A stretch of DNA of 36,710 nt, from NCBI GenBank assembly GCA_934725855.1, contig CAKVCL010000032.1, positions 1-36,710 of the forward strand, written 5' to 3'. Below, piece after piece: positions 1 to 7,325 of the stretch (positions are counted from its first letter, which is position 1; every line of letters starts with the position of its first letter). Below the pieces are notes generated by a model that saw nothing but the letters and a program-made list of their open reading frames with translations, was not told the DNA's origin and ran no database searches. Source of the DNA: an uncultured Cellulosilyticum sp. (lineage in GTDB: Bacteria > Bacillota > Clostridia > Lachnospirales > Cellulosilyticaceae). A program made the position numbers and the translations under genes.

Positions 1-141
1 AGCTTACTGGATAAGCTTGGTGGCTTAGATAGTTTAGCAGCTAAAGGAATTATAGCTAATAAGCAACTGTGGCTTACAAGGCAATATAATGTAAATCACA
101 TTAGGTCGTTATTAATTAAATATAGCAATACATTAGGGTAG
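1..141 (+). CDS. C-terminal end of an unidentified island protein (partial)
   Basis: Frame 1 is open from the first base of the window to a TAG at 139-141, giving 46 residues that end in ...LLIKYSNTLG. The 5' part lies outside the window. The tail is mixed hydrophobic and basic, and I recognise no domain. A rho-independent terminator overlaps the stop codon, which supports this as a real gene end. The island therefore continues to the left of the window. Confidence 0.55.
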   Translation, partial: SLLDKLGGLDSLAAKGIIANKQLWLTRQYNVNHIRSLLIKYSNTLG

Positions 142-170
142 GGGCTTAGGCTTCTACCCACTATTTTTTT
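136..170 (+). terminator. Rho-independent terminator overlapping the stop of the first gene
   Basis: GGGTAG (136-141) pairs with CTACCC (154-159) and is followed by a T-run at 164-170. The left arm includes the TAG stop codon of the partial gene. Confidence 0.7.
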
Positions 171-220
171 GTTTAAAAATAAAAAAAGTGGGGATATTTT
201 TTAGTATAGGAGATGATATC

Positions 221-379
221 ATGAGTATTGGAAGAGCAATTATTTTGGGATTGGGTGGATTTTTTAGTGGTGCTGGTATTATGGCTTTTATCATATTAGG
301 CAGATTGTTTTATGGACTAAATAAGTATGAAAAAGCATTAAAAGAAGCAGCTAATAATGCAAACGAGGGTGAAAGCTAG
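221..379 (+). CDS. Small membrane protein, unknown
   Basis: The ATG at 221 is preferred over the in-frame GTG at 188 because AGGAG (208-212) lies 8 bases upstream of it. The product is 52 residues. Residues about 5-28 form one glycine-rich hydrophobic segment (ILGLGGFFSGAGIMAFIILG), followed by a charged cytoplasmic-type tail (NKYEKALKEAANN). Size and layout resemble small single-span proteins common in Firmicute phages and conjugative elements, but no family can be named. It sits alone between two terminators. Confidence 0.6.
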   Translation: MSIGRAIILGLGGFFSGAGIMAFIILGRLFYGLNKYEKALKEAANNANEGES

Positions 380-401
380 AGGATTCTAGCTTTATTTTTT
401 T
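372..401 (+). terminator. Rho-independent terminator
   Basis: AAAGCTAGA (372-380), loop GGAT, TCTAGCTTT (385-393), then A and seven T (395-401). The stem overlaps the stop codon of the small membrane protein gene. Confidence 0.85.
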
Positions 402-447
402 GCTCAAATGCGAATTTGTTTTTAGATATAAATAGCTATATATTAAA

Positions 448-530
448 ATGTACGAAAGTGTACGAAAAGAATTGACACATATCAGAGAAAATGATACCAT
501 TTATATGGAAATGTCTTAAAGTGTACGAAA
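448..530 (+). promoter_or_regulatory. Promoter and repeat operator of ietA-ietS
   Basis: TTGACA (472-477) is followed after 17 bases by TACCAT (495-500). Three direct repeats of the 10-mer (A/G)TGTACGAAA surround it. Two are in tandem just upstream of the -35 (448-457 and 458-467), and one lies downstream of the -10 next to the ribosome binding site (521-530). Copies on both sides of a promoter are what a repressor site looks like. The C-terminal helix-turn-helix of the downstream ATPase is the obvious candidate ligand, which is inference. Confidence 0.65.
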
Positions 531-544
531 AAGGAGCGTAAGTT

Positions 545-1687
545 ATGAAAGCAGAACTTGTAGAAAATCTAATTGTGGCTCATTGTAGTGGCAATGAACA
601 GGAATTTATAAAGGCACTCGATATATTGACAAACGATGAAGAAAAAAAAGGTAATATGCCTACGGCATCTAGATTAAAAAGAGCTTATAAAGCAAAAAAA
701 ACTTCTGAGAACGCTTCAATGGATTTTTCAACAAGCTTATCTAATTTTTCTATGCAGTCATCGCAAAGTGCTGCGCCAAGAGATAAAGATAGTTTATTGG
801 AATTATACGAAATAGTAAAACGAGATGTGTCATTGGACGATGTAATTCTTCCAAGCAATAAAAAGAAAATATTACAGCAAGTTATTTTAGAACAGAAGAA
901 TGCTGCTAATTTATTGAATCATAATATGACTCCTATAAATAGGGTCTTATTATGTGGCCCTCCAGGGTGTGGGAAAACTATGACAGCATATGCACTAGGG
1001 AATGAACTTAATTTGCCAATTGCGTATGTTCGTTTGGATGGATTAGTATCGTCATATCTAGGGCAAACAAGCACTAATCTAAGAAAAATATTTGATTCAA
1101 TAAAAAATCAACGAGTTTTATTGTTTCTAGATGAATTTGATGCTATTGCAAAAAAACGCGATGATAGTAACGAATTAGGAGAACTAAAAAGAGTTGTAAC
1201 CACACTTTTACAAAATTTTGATAATATGCCTTCAAATGTTTTTTTGATAGCTGCAACTAATCATGAACATTTATTAGATCCTGCTATATGGAGAAGATTT
1301 AATGTCACAATAACATTAGAATTGCCAAATGAGGAGCAACGACAGAAACTAATAGAAAAAGAGATTAAGAAATATAATGTAGATGCCAATATTGATGTGC
1401 AAGTTTTGGCGAAAGTTTCAGAAGGAATTAATGGTGCTCAAATAGAAGAGTTAATGGTAAGTGCAGCAAAAAAATACTTTGTAGATAAAAATCTTAAGAC
1501 AGAAGATATTATGTCTATTTTAATCCAACAAAAGACAAAGTTTTCTGATAGTGGAGAAGACGCAATGAAAATTATTTGCGAAATGCTTGATAAGGGAGTT
1601 TCATTGAGAGCTGTGGCAAAAGCACTTGGGTTATCCCATAGTACATTAGATTATCAAGTAAAGAAATTCAGAGGGGAGATGCAATAG
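545..1687 (+). CDS. ietA: IetA-like AAA+ ATPase with C-terminal helix-turn-helix
   Basis: This 380-residue AAA+ ATPase is followed 3 bases later by a subtilisin-like protease. That pairing defines IetAS, first described as a plasmid toxin-antitoxin pair and later as an anti-phage defence system. Visible motifs are Walker A GPPGCGKT (G138-T145), Walker B LLFLDEFD with D196/E197, sensor 1 IAATNH, and an arginine-finger segment DPAIWRRF (R250/R251). The N-terminal about 90 residues are helical and Ser/Asn-rich. Residues about 351-375 (SLRAVAKALGLSHSTL...) look like a Fis/Resolvase-type helix-turn-helix. This suggests the ATPase also binds DNA, perhaps the GTGTACGAAA repeats in its own promoter. 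ATG 545 has GGAG (532-535) about 9 bases upstream. In this family the ATPase is thought to restrain the protease. Confidence 0.85.
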   Translation: MKAELVENLIVAHCSGNEQEFIKALDILTNDEEKKGNMPTASRLKRAYKAKKTSENASMDFSTSLSNFSMQSSQSAAPRDKDSLLELYEIVKRDVSLDDVILPSNKKKILQQVILEQKNAANLLNHNMTPINRVLLCGPPGCGKTMTAYALGNELNLPIAYVRLDGLVSSYLGQTSTNLRKIFDSIKNQRVLLFLDEFDAIAKKRDDSNELGELKRVVTTLLQNFDNMPSNVFLIAATNHEHLLDPAIWRRFNVTITLELPNEEQRQKLIEKEIKKYNVDANIDVQVLAKVSEGINGAQIEELMVSAAKKYFVDKNLKTEDIMSILIQQKTKFSDSGEDAMKIICEMLDKGVSLRAVAKALGLSHSTLDYQVKKFRGEMQ

Positions 1688-1690
1688 GAG

Positions 1691-3907
1691 ATGAATGGGG
1701 AGAATAAATTACATTTATGGATACCAGAGGAAGAGATAGTAGATATACCTAAACATCCAACAGGTAGAAATAAAGATTATGATGTAGATTATTATACACA
1801 TGGTGCTCTTTTATCTCAAAAATTACAGCATATTCTAGAAATTTTTCAAAAATTACAATCAAGTGATTCTTTGAGTAATGAAGATGTTATGACTTTTAAA
1901 GTAGTACTTCAGGATGGAGAGGACTTTTCAAATCGTAGAAAAATGGTGGAAGATGAGGGACTAAAAATTAATGCTGTTAAAGACAAAAATCATGCTATTG
2001 TATCTGCACGGAAAGATGTATTTAAAAATCTGCAAAATAGGATAGATAGATATAGGAAGCAAGGTACAGTTAAAAATTTTCAATATATAAATAGTTTTGA
2101 ACCTTTTAGTGTGCTAGATAAACAATCTGATGCATTAATAAAATATTTTCAGGAAAATCAAGATAAATTATCAATAGATGTTCAAATGATGTTATTACCT
2201 AAAATGGAAGAAGAGATTCAAAATCGTGTAAAAAACAGGTTAATACAGAAGATAATTAGCAACCATGGGGAATTGCAGTGTGAACCTTATAAATTAACAG
2301 ATGGGACTATGATTATTAGAGCAATGGTGTCAATGCAGAAATTCGATGAAATTGCTAACGATCAAGCTATTTATAGAATTGAAAAAACCACTTTTTTTCG
2401 CTCATTTGAACAAAGTCTAGTATCTTTATTTAATGAAGAATTTCAAGTATCGCCAGATATTGATATAAGTCAGCTTCCGACAGTAGTTGTATTGGATGAT
2501 GGTGTTAAATTACCAACAAGTTTGTCATCACTGGTGCCAGTACATTGGAATGCAAGTGGATGCAAAAATATTTCTTTTTTTGGACAACATGGTACACCTG
2601 TAGCAAGTAGAGTTTTGTTTGAAAATTTAGGAATGCATATCAGAGATCTAACACCGAGGGCAAGGATAATAGATGCACATATTATAGATGCTGATAAAAA
2701 TCCATCTAATCTTGTGATTCAAAGAATACGAGAAGCTGTTATGACTTTTTCATCTGTAGCCAAAATTTTCAACTTCTCTTATAATGCAGAGGATCCAATA
2801 GATGGAGATGAAATGAGTTTTTTAGGATGTGAATTAGATTTATTAAGTAGGGCGTATGGTGTAAAATTTATAATTTCTGCTGGAAATCATAAATTAGTTT
2901 TTGCGGAGGATAATTTGAAATCAATAGTGGAAGATGATGATACTCGAATTGCAGAGCCCGCAGATGCGATGCTAGGTATTACAGTAGGTGCAGTCGTTGG
3001 GCATACACATGTGGGGAGTGTAAGTAAAAAAAATGATATTGCTCCATATTCAAGAAGAGGAGCTGGTTTTGCAGGTTTTTATAAACCCGATTTGGTAGCA
3101 TATGGTGCAACACAACTTAAAAATGGTGTTGTTCCTAGTGATACATATTCGTTATGTTTATCTGAAAAAGGATATTGTTGTTTAGCAGGAACAAGTTTTA
3201 CAGCACCTACTGTAGCTGGAGACATGGCACAAATTTTGCCATATGTACCTAATAACGATATAAACTTAGCTCAGGCCCTACTATATAACGGGGCAGTTCC
3301 TCTGTATGATAAAACCAATATTACCCAAGAAGAGATTGAACTAGCTGGACATTTATATGGTCGAGGATTATCATCGCCACACAATAGTATGTATTCATCA
3401 GAGAATAAAGTATCATTTTTACATAGCGGAACTTTGAATCGGCTTACGAAAAAGAGAGTAAAATTTCATATTCCCACTGTTCTTGCTAAAGCAAAAGTAA
3501 AGCGTGGAGAGGATAAAGCTAAGGTAACAGTTACTTGTGTTACACAACCTCCTATTGATAGAACAAAAGGAAGTGAATACTTAGGCGCATATGTTACAAC
3601 ATCTATTCATCGTCTGAATGCAAATGGTAAAAATGTTGTAGATAATCCTAAGATTGCTGATAATCGCAACAAATGGGATACATGTTATCATTTTTCCAAT
3701 AACTTTTCTAGCTTTTCGGAAGGTAGTTGGGAAATATGGTTGGAGTTATTTACTAGATGGGGTGTAGAAGATGATGAAGAGATACCATATGCACTGGTTA
3801 TTACGGTTGAAGATTTAACTTATGCAGGGAATATGTATACAGAGATAATTAGAGAAACTGCTGGTAGATTTACACCTATTCAACCAGTTAGAGTTACAGT
3901 TCGATAG
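1691..3907 (+). CDS. ietS: IetS-like subtilisin-family (S8) serine protease
   Basis: This 738-residue protein has a central S8 subtilase domain at about 260-550. The catalytic triad and oxyanion residue are intact: D269 in VVVLDDGV, H300 in GQHGTPVA, N399 in ISAGNH, and S502 in GTSFTAPTVAG. There is no signal peptide, so it should act in the cytoplasm. The N-terminal about 250 residues are charged and helical, and the C-terminal about 180 residues are beta-rich. Both are probably regulatory or target-recognition regions. The gene starts 3 bases after ietA, with AGGAG abutting the ATG and GGGGAG 12 bases upstream, so it is likely translationally coupled. In the family it is the toxic effector, kept in check by IetA. 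Confidence 0.85.
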   Translation: MNGENKLHLWIPEEEIVDIPKHPTGRNKDYDVDYYTHGALLSQKLQHILEIFQKLQSSDSLSNEDVMTFKVVLQDGEDFSNRRKMVEDEGLKINAVKDKNHAIVSARKDVFKNLQNRIDRYRKQGTVKNFQYINSFEPFSVLDKQSDALIKYFQENQDKLSIDVQMMLLPKMEEEIQNRVKNRLIQKIISNHGELQCEPYKLTDGTMIIRAMVSMQKFDEIANDQAIYRIEKTTFFRSFEQSLVSLFNEEFQVSPDIDISQLPTVVVLDDGVKLPTSLSSLVPVHWNASGCKNISFFGQHGTPVASRVLFENLGMHIRDLTPRARIIDAHIIDADKNPSNLVIQRIREAVMTFSSVAKIFNFSYNAEDPIDGDEMSFLGCELDLLSRAYGVKFIISAGNHKLVFAEDNLKSIVEDDDTRIAEPADAMLGITVGAVVGHTHVGSVSKKNDIAPYSRRGAGFAGFYKPDLVAYGATQLKNGVVPSDTYSLCLSEKGYCCLAGTSFTAPTVAGDMAQILPYVPNNDINLAQALLYNGAVPLYDKTNITQEEIELAGHLYGRGLSSPHNSMYSSENKVSFLHSGTLNRLTKKRVKFHIPTVLAKAKVKRGEDKAKVTVTCVTQPPIDRTKGSEYLGAYVTTSIHRLNANGKNVVDNPKIADNRNKWDTCYHFSNNFSSFSEGSWEIWLELFTRWGVEDDEEIPYALVITVEDLTYAGNMYTEIIRETAGRFTPIQPVRVTVR

Positions 3908-4040
3908 ATAATGCATAGTAATGGAAAAAGTTTTCGCAAAAAGGCTATGGTTTGAACAATCTAGAAGCAAGATTTAGGATGTTACAGAGATAATAGATTA
4001 AGTATATAAAAAGTAAAATTTATATCAGGAGGGAAGTAGT

Positions 4041-4076
4041 ATGAAAATAATAAATAAAAAACCAGGTTTTACGTAA
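4041..4076 (+). CDS. 11-residue leader peptide MKIINKKPGFT
   Basis: AGGAGGG (4027-4033) lies 7 bases upstream of ATG 4041, an excellent ribosome binding site for an ORF of only 11 codons. Its last codons lie in the left arm of a perfect hairpin (CCAGGTT 4062-4068 / AACCTGG 4075-4081), and its stop is in the right arm. This layout is typical of a regulatory leader peptide rather than a functional product. Confidence 0.5.
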   Translation: MKIINKKPGFT

Positions 4077-4227
4077 CCTGGCTACTTGCCAACAAAAAAG
4101 AAAACGGCAATTCTCTTATAATTCACAACAATGTGTGTGTCAGCACAGTATCAAATAATTTTTCAAATGTATTGTAACACTTTGTTAAAGAATTAGGCAA
4201 GTAGTTTCTTAAAAAGGGGGGAACTAC
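4062..4227 (+). promoter_or_regulatory. Structured leader with competing stems (candidate translational attenuator)
   Basis: Besides the 7-bp hairpin at 4062-4081, CTACTTGCC (4082-4090) is perfectly complementary to GGCAAGTAG (4196-4204). Its inner part TTGCC can also pair with GGCAA (4106-4110). GTAGTT (4201-4206) can pair with AACTAC (4222-4227), which puts the GGGGGG ribosome binding site of the next gene in a hairpin loop. The long-range stem and the RBS hairpin share GTAG (4201-4204) and so exclude each other. Position and logic resemble erm-type translational attenuators. The regulating signal is unknown. Confidence 0.5.
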
Positions 4228-4229
4228 AT

Positions 4230-4355
4230 ATGGCACAAAAATTTACAGGATATGTCTTTAGAACATCAATGACATTAAAAGACGGCACAAAGATTTATGC
4301 TAAGGACTATGGTAAAAAGGCATTTAAGATTCCATTAAATATTAGAAAAAAATAA
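4230..4355 (+). CDS. 41-residue basic protein, unknown
   Basis: ATG 4230 follows a strong GGGGGG-type ribosome binding site (4216-4221). The product begins MAQKFTGYVFRTSMTLKDG and ends LNIRKK. It has eight or more lysines and two alternating Phe/Tyr-rich strands with a TLKDGTKIYAKDYGKKAF core that looks like a small beta-hairpin protein. The family is not recognised. Its translation may be controlled by the structured leader just upstream. Confidence 0.6.
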   Translation: MAQKFTGYVFRTSMTLKDGTKIYAKDYGKKAFKIPLNIRKK

Positions 4356-4382
4356 GTTGATAAATAGAGATTGAGGTGATAA

Positions 4383-4408
4383 CTATACAAACTGCTGACA
4401 ATGTATAG
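4383..4408 (+). promoter_or_regulatory. Leader hairpin before the 70-residue membrane protein gene
   Basis: CTATACA (4383-4389) and TGTATAG (4402-4408) form a 7-bp stem with a 12-base loop. There is no T-run, so it is unlikely to terminate transcription. A GTG-started 10-codon ORF (4375-4407) ends in the right arm, which faintly repeats the leader layout at 4041-4081. Confidence 0.3.
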
Positions 4409-4437
4409 CTATTACTTTAAAAAGGAGAAGTGATAAT

Positions 4438-4650
4438 ATGTTTAAAAGTATTTGTATTTTTGTATGGATTTTCTTTGCTGTAATGGGTGCTATTGGATGT
4501 ATTGGTGGCACTATAGAAGATGTAAAAAATGGTATACACACAATTACAGAGGCATTTAAAGAAAATGTACCTAAATTACTAATTGCTGAAGTAGCAATAG
4601 CAGTAATTATGTTTGTTGGGTACTCATTAATTGTACGTAACTTTCGTTAG
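4438..4650 (+). CDS. Two-span small membrane protein, unknown
   Basis: AAAGGAG precedes ATG 4438. The 70-residue product has two hydrophobic spans (about residues 5-27, ICIFVWIFFAVMGAIGCIGG; and about 47-64, LIAEVAIAVIMFVGYSL). A charged amphipathic loop containing DVKNGIHTITEAFKENV joins them. Size and topology would fit a holin-like or accessory membrane protein, but there is no specific evidence. A strong terminator follows. Confidence 0.65.
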   Translation: MFKSICIFVWIFFAVMGAIGCIGGTIEDVKNGIHTITEAFKENVPKLLIAEVAIAVIMFVGYSLIVRNFR

Positions 4651-4675
4651 ATAGTAGAATAAGAGTAGTAGTTTT

Positions 4676-4711
4676 AAATAGGGCTTGGTAGAAATATCAA
4701 GTCCTATTTTT
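4676..4711 (+). terminator. Rho-independent terminator
   Basis: AAATAGGGCTTG (4676-4687) pairs with CAAGTCCTATTT (4698-4709), 12 bp with one G-U pair, with Ts running to 4711. Confidence 0.85.
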
Positions 4712-4779
4712 GTATAATGGAATATATAGATAAATAACATTATAAACATATGTAAAAATAAATGTGAAAGGAGTTTAAT

Positions 4780-5391
4780 ATGATAAATAGTACATTTAAA
4801 TCTAATTATATACAGGAAATTGAACAGGATAAAGCAGCAAACTTAAACTTTGCAAATAAAGAAAGTGAAGGTTATAGAGAAAATGCTGATGCAAATAGAA
4901 ATTCTGCAAAAGAACTTGCGAAGAAAGCTGATGAATATGAAGCTAAAGGAGATATTCCAACGGCCAAACAACTAAACAAAGTGGCTACAAAGTTAAATAT
5001 TGAATCAATAGAACTTAATCATAAAGAAGTTATTGCAGCAGATGAGAGTAAAGAGATGATTACTGATCCTAATGGAGTTAATCGTGACAAGGTGCTACAC
5101 AGCCACAAAATAAATCTCCTTAATAGAACTGTATCTAGTTCTGGCTTTTCATTGATGTCTACCAAAGAGAATGAAGATATTACTAATATATTCAAACCTG
5201 GTAATAACAATAATCCTTATAATGCTGTAAGGTATGACAAGCTATCTGTATCAAAAGAACAAAGGAATAAATCAGAGAAAATAGCTGATAGTGTAGCTGA
5301 AAGTTGTGGAAAACTTAGAGAACGTTCTAAACAATCTCGAGATGATAATAAGATTACTATTGGTGGAATAATCATTGAAGTGAATATATAA
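4780..5391 (+). CDS. Charged helical protein, unknown
   Basis: AAAGGAG lies upstream of ATG 4780. The 203-residue product is strongly charged. Residues about 15-105 are predicted helix or coiled coil with Ala/Lys/Glu heptad-like spacing (AKELAKKADEYEAKGD). A Ser/Asn-rich linker with GNNNNP sits near residue 145, and a second basic helix follows. The end is hydrophobic (ITIGGIIIEVNI). No signal peptide and no recognised domain. It is monocistronic, between two terminators. Confidence 0.7.
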   Translation: MINSTFKSNYIQEIEQDKAANLNFANKESEGYRENADANRNSAKELAKKADEYEAKGDIPTAKQLNKVATKLNIESIELNHKEVIAADESKEMITDPNGVNRDKVLHSHKINLLNRTVSSSGFSLMSTKENEDITNIFKPGNNNNPYNAVRYDKLSVSKEQRNKSEKIADSVAESCGKLRERSKQSRDDNKITIGGIIIEVNI

Positions 5392-5407
5392 ATAGTAGTT
5401 TTAGATC

Positions 5408-5440
5408 ATGGACCAGGTGCAGAGCTTGGTCTATTTTTTT
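5408..5440 (+). terminator. Rho-independent terminator
   Basis: ATGGACCAGG (5408-5417), loop TGCAGAG, CTTGGTCTAT (5425-5434), then a T-run to 5440. Confidence 0.85.
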
Positions 5441-5512
5441 CGCTTAAAAACATGGTTTGTTTAGGATGATTTAATTTAGGCTACACTCTAATAAAAAGGA
5501 GAGTGGTGTTTT

Positions 5513-5551
5513 ATGTTGGATAAATTAGCAGCAGAACTAAAAAAAGGTTAG
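5513..5551 (+). CDS. 12-codon ORF MLDKLAAELKKG (leader or gene remnant)
   Basis: AGGAGAGTGGTG precedes ATG 5513, and a TAG follows 12 codons later. It begins like a normal gene, and LDKLAAELKK faintly echoes the LDKLGGLDSLAAKG stretch of the partial gene at the left edge. It may be the surviving 5' end of a deleted gene. The next reliable gene starts at 6047. Confidence 0.3.
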   Translation: MLDKLAAELKKG

Positions 5552-5662
5552 ATGGTTGCAAGCTCTTTTTTACTTCAAGGATTTACATATAGCTTTAGAA
5601 AATTATTTTTTATACATATTACACAAAAAAGTGGAAACCACAATATCTTGCTTCCTCTTGAT

Positions 5663-5784
5663 ACCTCATGAGGTGTTAATGAGGTGCTTTTAGGGTAAAT
5701 ATTGTACTAATAATAATGCAATCAACTAAATTATGTTAAATATCGCCTCAAAATCACCTCATTGTTACCTCATTCATGCCTCAA
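5663..5784. repeat. Cluster of CCTCA/TGAGG motifs (iteron-like)
   Basis: There is a perfect 12-bp palindrome ACCTCATGAGGT (5663-5674), then ATGAGGTG (5679-5686), GCCTCA (5745-5750), CACCTCAT (5755-5762), ACCTCAT (5767-5773) and GCCTCAA (5778-5784). Seven half-sites in about 120 A+T-rich, non-coding bases is more than expected. A protein-binding array such as a replication origin or operator is plausible but unproven. Confidence 0.45.
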
Positions 5785-5902
5785 AAGCGTGTTTTTGAGC
5801 AACTTAAAATATATATGTAAATATGCACAATAATTCAATAATATCAAAGGTTCATGGCACAGCAAAATCTGGACAGTCCAATGTCTGCCATTTGTCAGCA
5901 GA

Positions 5903-5932
5903 AGATAAGTTAAGATAAGATAAGTTAAGATA
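5903..5932. repeat. Two perfect 15-bp tandem repeats
   Basis: AGATAAGTTAAGATA occurs at 5903-5917 and again at 5918-5932. Together with the CCTCA cluster upstream and a TGGAC-A-GTCCA inverted repeat near 5873, this gives a 300-base non-coding stretch rich in repeats between 5552 and 6046. Nothing else was seen there. Confidence 0.7.
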
Positions 5933-6046
5933 GGATATAAAATATATCCCTCATTTTTTGACTCATAAATCCTGATATCTTAATTGATATATTGAATTTG
6001 TCAGATGAAATTTGACTAATACAATATTGAAATGGAGGATAAGAAA

Positions 6047-6475
6047 ATGACAATTAAAGAATTGTACATAACAAGAGTAGAAGGGGAAGAAATAGGGAAT
6101 ATAACCTATAGTGGCTTTATTAGTGAAACAAGAAATATAATAACCAAGTACAATAAAGACATTAATATAAGGGAAATCAATTCATTAATACAGGAAGTAT
6201 CTGCAAAATACGATGAGTTGAGATATAACTCGTATAAAGAGGGCTTTAAAGAATATGCTTCTAAATATGTAAAAGTTGAAAAAAGGCTGCCAAAGGCAGG
6301 AGAGGCTATAAATATATTTTTTAGAAGTATTGATTACGTGCAAGATATTATTAGTAAGGATGACTATGAAAATTTAATCAGTATGTTTTTTAGCTTGGTA
6401 GACAACGATCAGGAAAAGTATTTTACAGCAGGAAAACAGGATGCAGAAAAACTTTTTAATGAATTAATGCGATAA
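6047..6475 (+). CDS. Unknown helical protein, 142 residues
   Basis: ATG 6047 is chosen over the in-frame ATG 6032 because GGAGG (6034-6038) lies 8 bases upstream of it and would fall inside the longer reading. The product starts MTIKELYITRVEGEEIGNI. It is acidic/basic mixed and mostly helical, with YDELRYNSYKEGFKEYASKY in the middle and no signal peptide. Not recognised. The gene stands alone, ended by a good terminator. Confidence 0.65.
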   Translation: MTIKELYITRVEGEEIGNITYSGFISETRNIITKYNKDINIREINSLIQEVSAKYDELRYNSYKEGFKEYASKYVKVEKRLPKAGEAINIFFRSIDYVQDIISKDDYENLISMFFSLVDNDQEKYFTAGKQDAEKLFNELMR

Positions 6476-6480
6476 GTAAA

Positions 6481-6512
6481 AAAAGATGCCTTAAAATTTG
6501 AGGCATCTTTTT
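6481..6512 (+). terminator. Rho-independent terminator
   Basis: AAAAGATGCCT (6481-6491) pairs with AGGCATCTTTT (6501-6511), with Ts at the end. Confidence 0.85.
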
Positions 6513-6651
6513 ATTGAAATATAGATAACAAGAACAAAACCAGTATAGCATTGCTCGATGCTCCATACAATGTCAAATAATAAATATTTGGTTAGTGAGT
6601 GAAAATTGATAGTGCTCTTTAGGTTAATGCTATTTGAATAAAAAATTTAAA

Positions 6652-6685
6652 AAAGTTGTTTACAACTTTCTTACAGAATGGTAAG
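6652..6685. promoter_or_regulatory. Two adjoining palindromes (candidate operator)
   Basis: AAAGTTGT-TT-ACAACTTT (6652-6669) directly abuts CTTAC-AGAATG-GTAAG (6670-6685). The second resembles the TTACC-N4-GGTAA palindromes found before several island genes. A terminator follows 50 bases later with no ORF between, so any transcript from here would be short and non-coding. Confidence 0.4.
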
Positions 6686-6734
6686 ATTTATTTGTTCAAA
6701 CTTCAATGATGCGAGAATCAAATAATGTTATTCC

Positions 6735-6774
6735 AAAAAAGTAGTCCGTTTATCTGTTGTCGGACTACTTTTTT
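6735..6774 (+). terminator. Strong rho-independent hairpin
   Basis: AAAAAAGTAGTCCG (6735-6748) and CGGACTACTTTTTT (6761-6774) are a perfect 14-bp inverted repeat. It has A-runs and T-runs on both sides, so it could terminate in both directions. Confidence 0.85.
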
Positions 6775-7224
6775 GCGTTAAAAAACGGGTATAGTCATAT
6801 CTGAAAATAAATCAATAATAATATTGACCAAAAATATGTCTGTGGGTTCGATAAATACGTCCTGGTTAGTTTTCAGTGAATATCCTTACACTTATATACC
6901 TAAAACATTAAAACGCAAATAGAGGTAATCTGGGTTAAATTATGGCGTTTCATCCAATTTGACATTTGAAAGTTAATGTGCTAGACACGAAACTTATAAT
7001 TCCTGCCGCATCTTCTACATAAGAGTACAATAGCCATATTAGAGCCATACAGAGCGTATATAAAGATTATATGCTATTACCTAAAATTCCTACGGATAAA
7101 CACAATAAAACGTAAATAGAGGCAATTTAAGTTAAATTTGGGGTATATAAAGATAATGGACGTTATACTATTGATACAACATCAAAGGAATAGTATAAAA
7201 ATTTCCTAAACAACAACTAAATGA

Positions 7225-7252
7225 TTGACACCAGTAGCGGGTTTGTTAGAAT
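7225..7252 (+). promoter_or_regulatory. Conserved island promoter, copy 1
   Basis: TTGACA (7225-7230), 16-base spacer CCAGTAGCGGGTTTGT, then TAGAAT (7247-7252) with an extended TG (TGTTAGAAT). The same promoter with a conserved spacer recurs at 11321, 12886 and 16992. The conserved spacer suggests a shared regulator binding between the -35 and -10. Confidence 0.75.
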
Positions 7253-7282
7253 GAATATATGAAATAAACATTACTACAAAAT

Positions 7283-7313
7283 GCAGCAATCTATAATATT
7301 AGGCTGTTTTTTT
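7283..7313 (+). terminator. Weak leader hairpin with T-run (possible attenuator)
   Basis: CAGC (7284-7287) pairs with GCTG (7303-7306), with inner CTA/TAG pairs and seven Ts at 7307-7313. It lies about 25 bases downstream of the predicted start of promoter copy 1 and upstream of the gene. Copy 2 has a similar arrangement. Confidence 0.35.
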
Positions 7314-7325
7314 ATTAACCATTAC

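Larger units (their letters stand above)
6513..7224. other. Gene-poor stretch with palindromes, one terminator and decayed sequence
   Basis: No intact gene is visible between 6476 and 7357. The region holds back-to-back palindromes at 6652-6685, a terminator at 6735-6774, and two imperfect 35-bp direct repeats (6907-6941 and 7104-7138). GTATATAAAGAT also occurs twice (about 7057 and 7143). From about 7023 to 7221 one + frame reads like protein with scattered stops (for example SVYKDYMLLPKIPTDKH, then VYKDNGRYTIDTTSKE), suggesting a decayed gene. No family was identified. Confidence 0.4.

Noticed and set aside
4929..4945. Another CTGATGA that could be a fourth hammerhead
   Set aside because: It lies inside a coding region without GAAA, stem I or stem III partners at the right distances.
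5019..5210. Antisense ORF inside the charged helical protein gene
   Set aside because: No ribosome binding site, and it lies opposite a well-supported gene. The same holds for the other antisense frames within mutS, mutL, tubZ, ldh and the ABC genes.
5663..5932. Possible CRISPR array
   Set aside because: The repeats are short (5-15 bases), partly inverted and unevenly spaced, and no cas genes are near.
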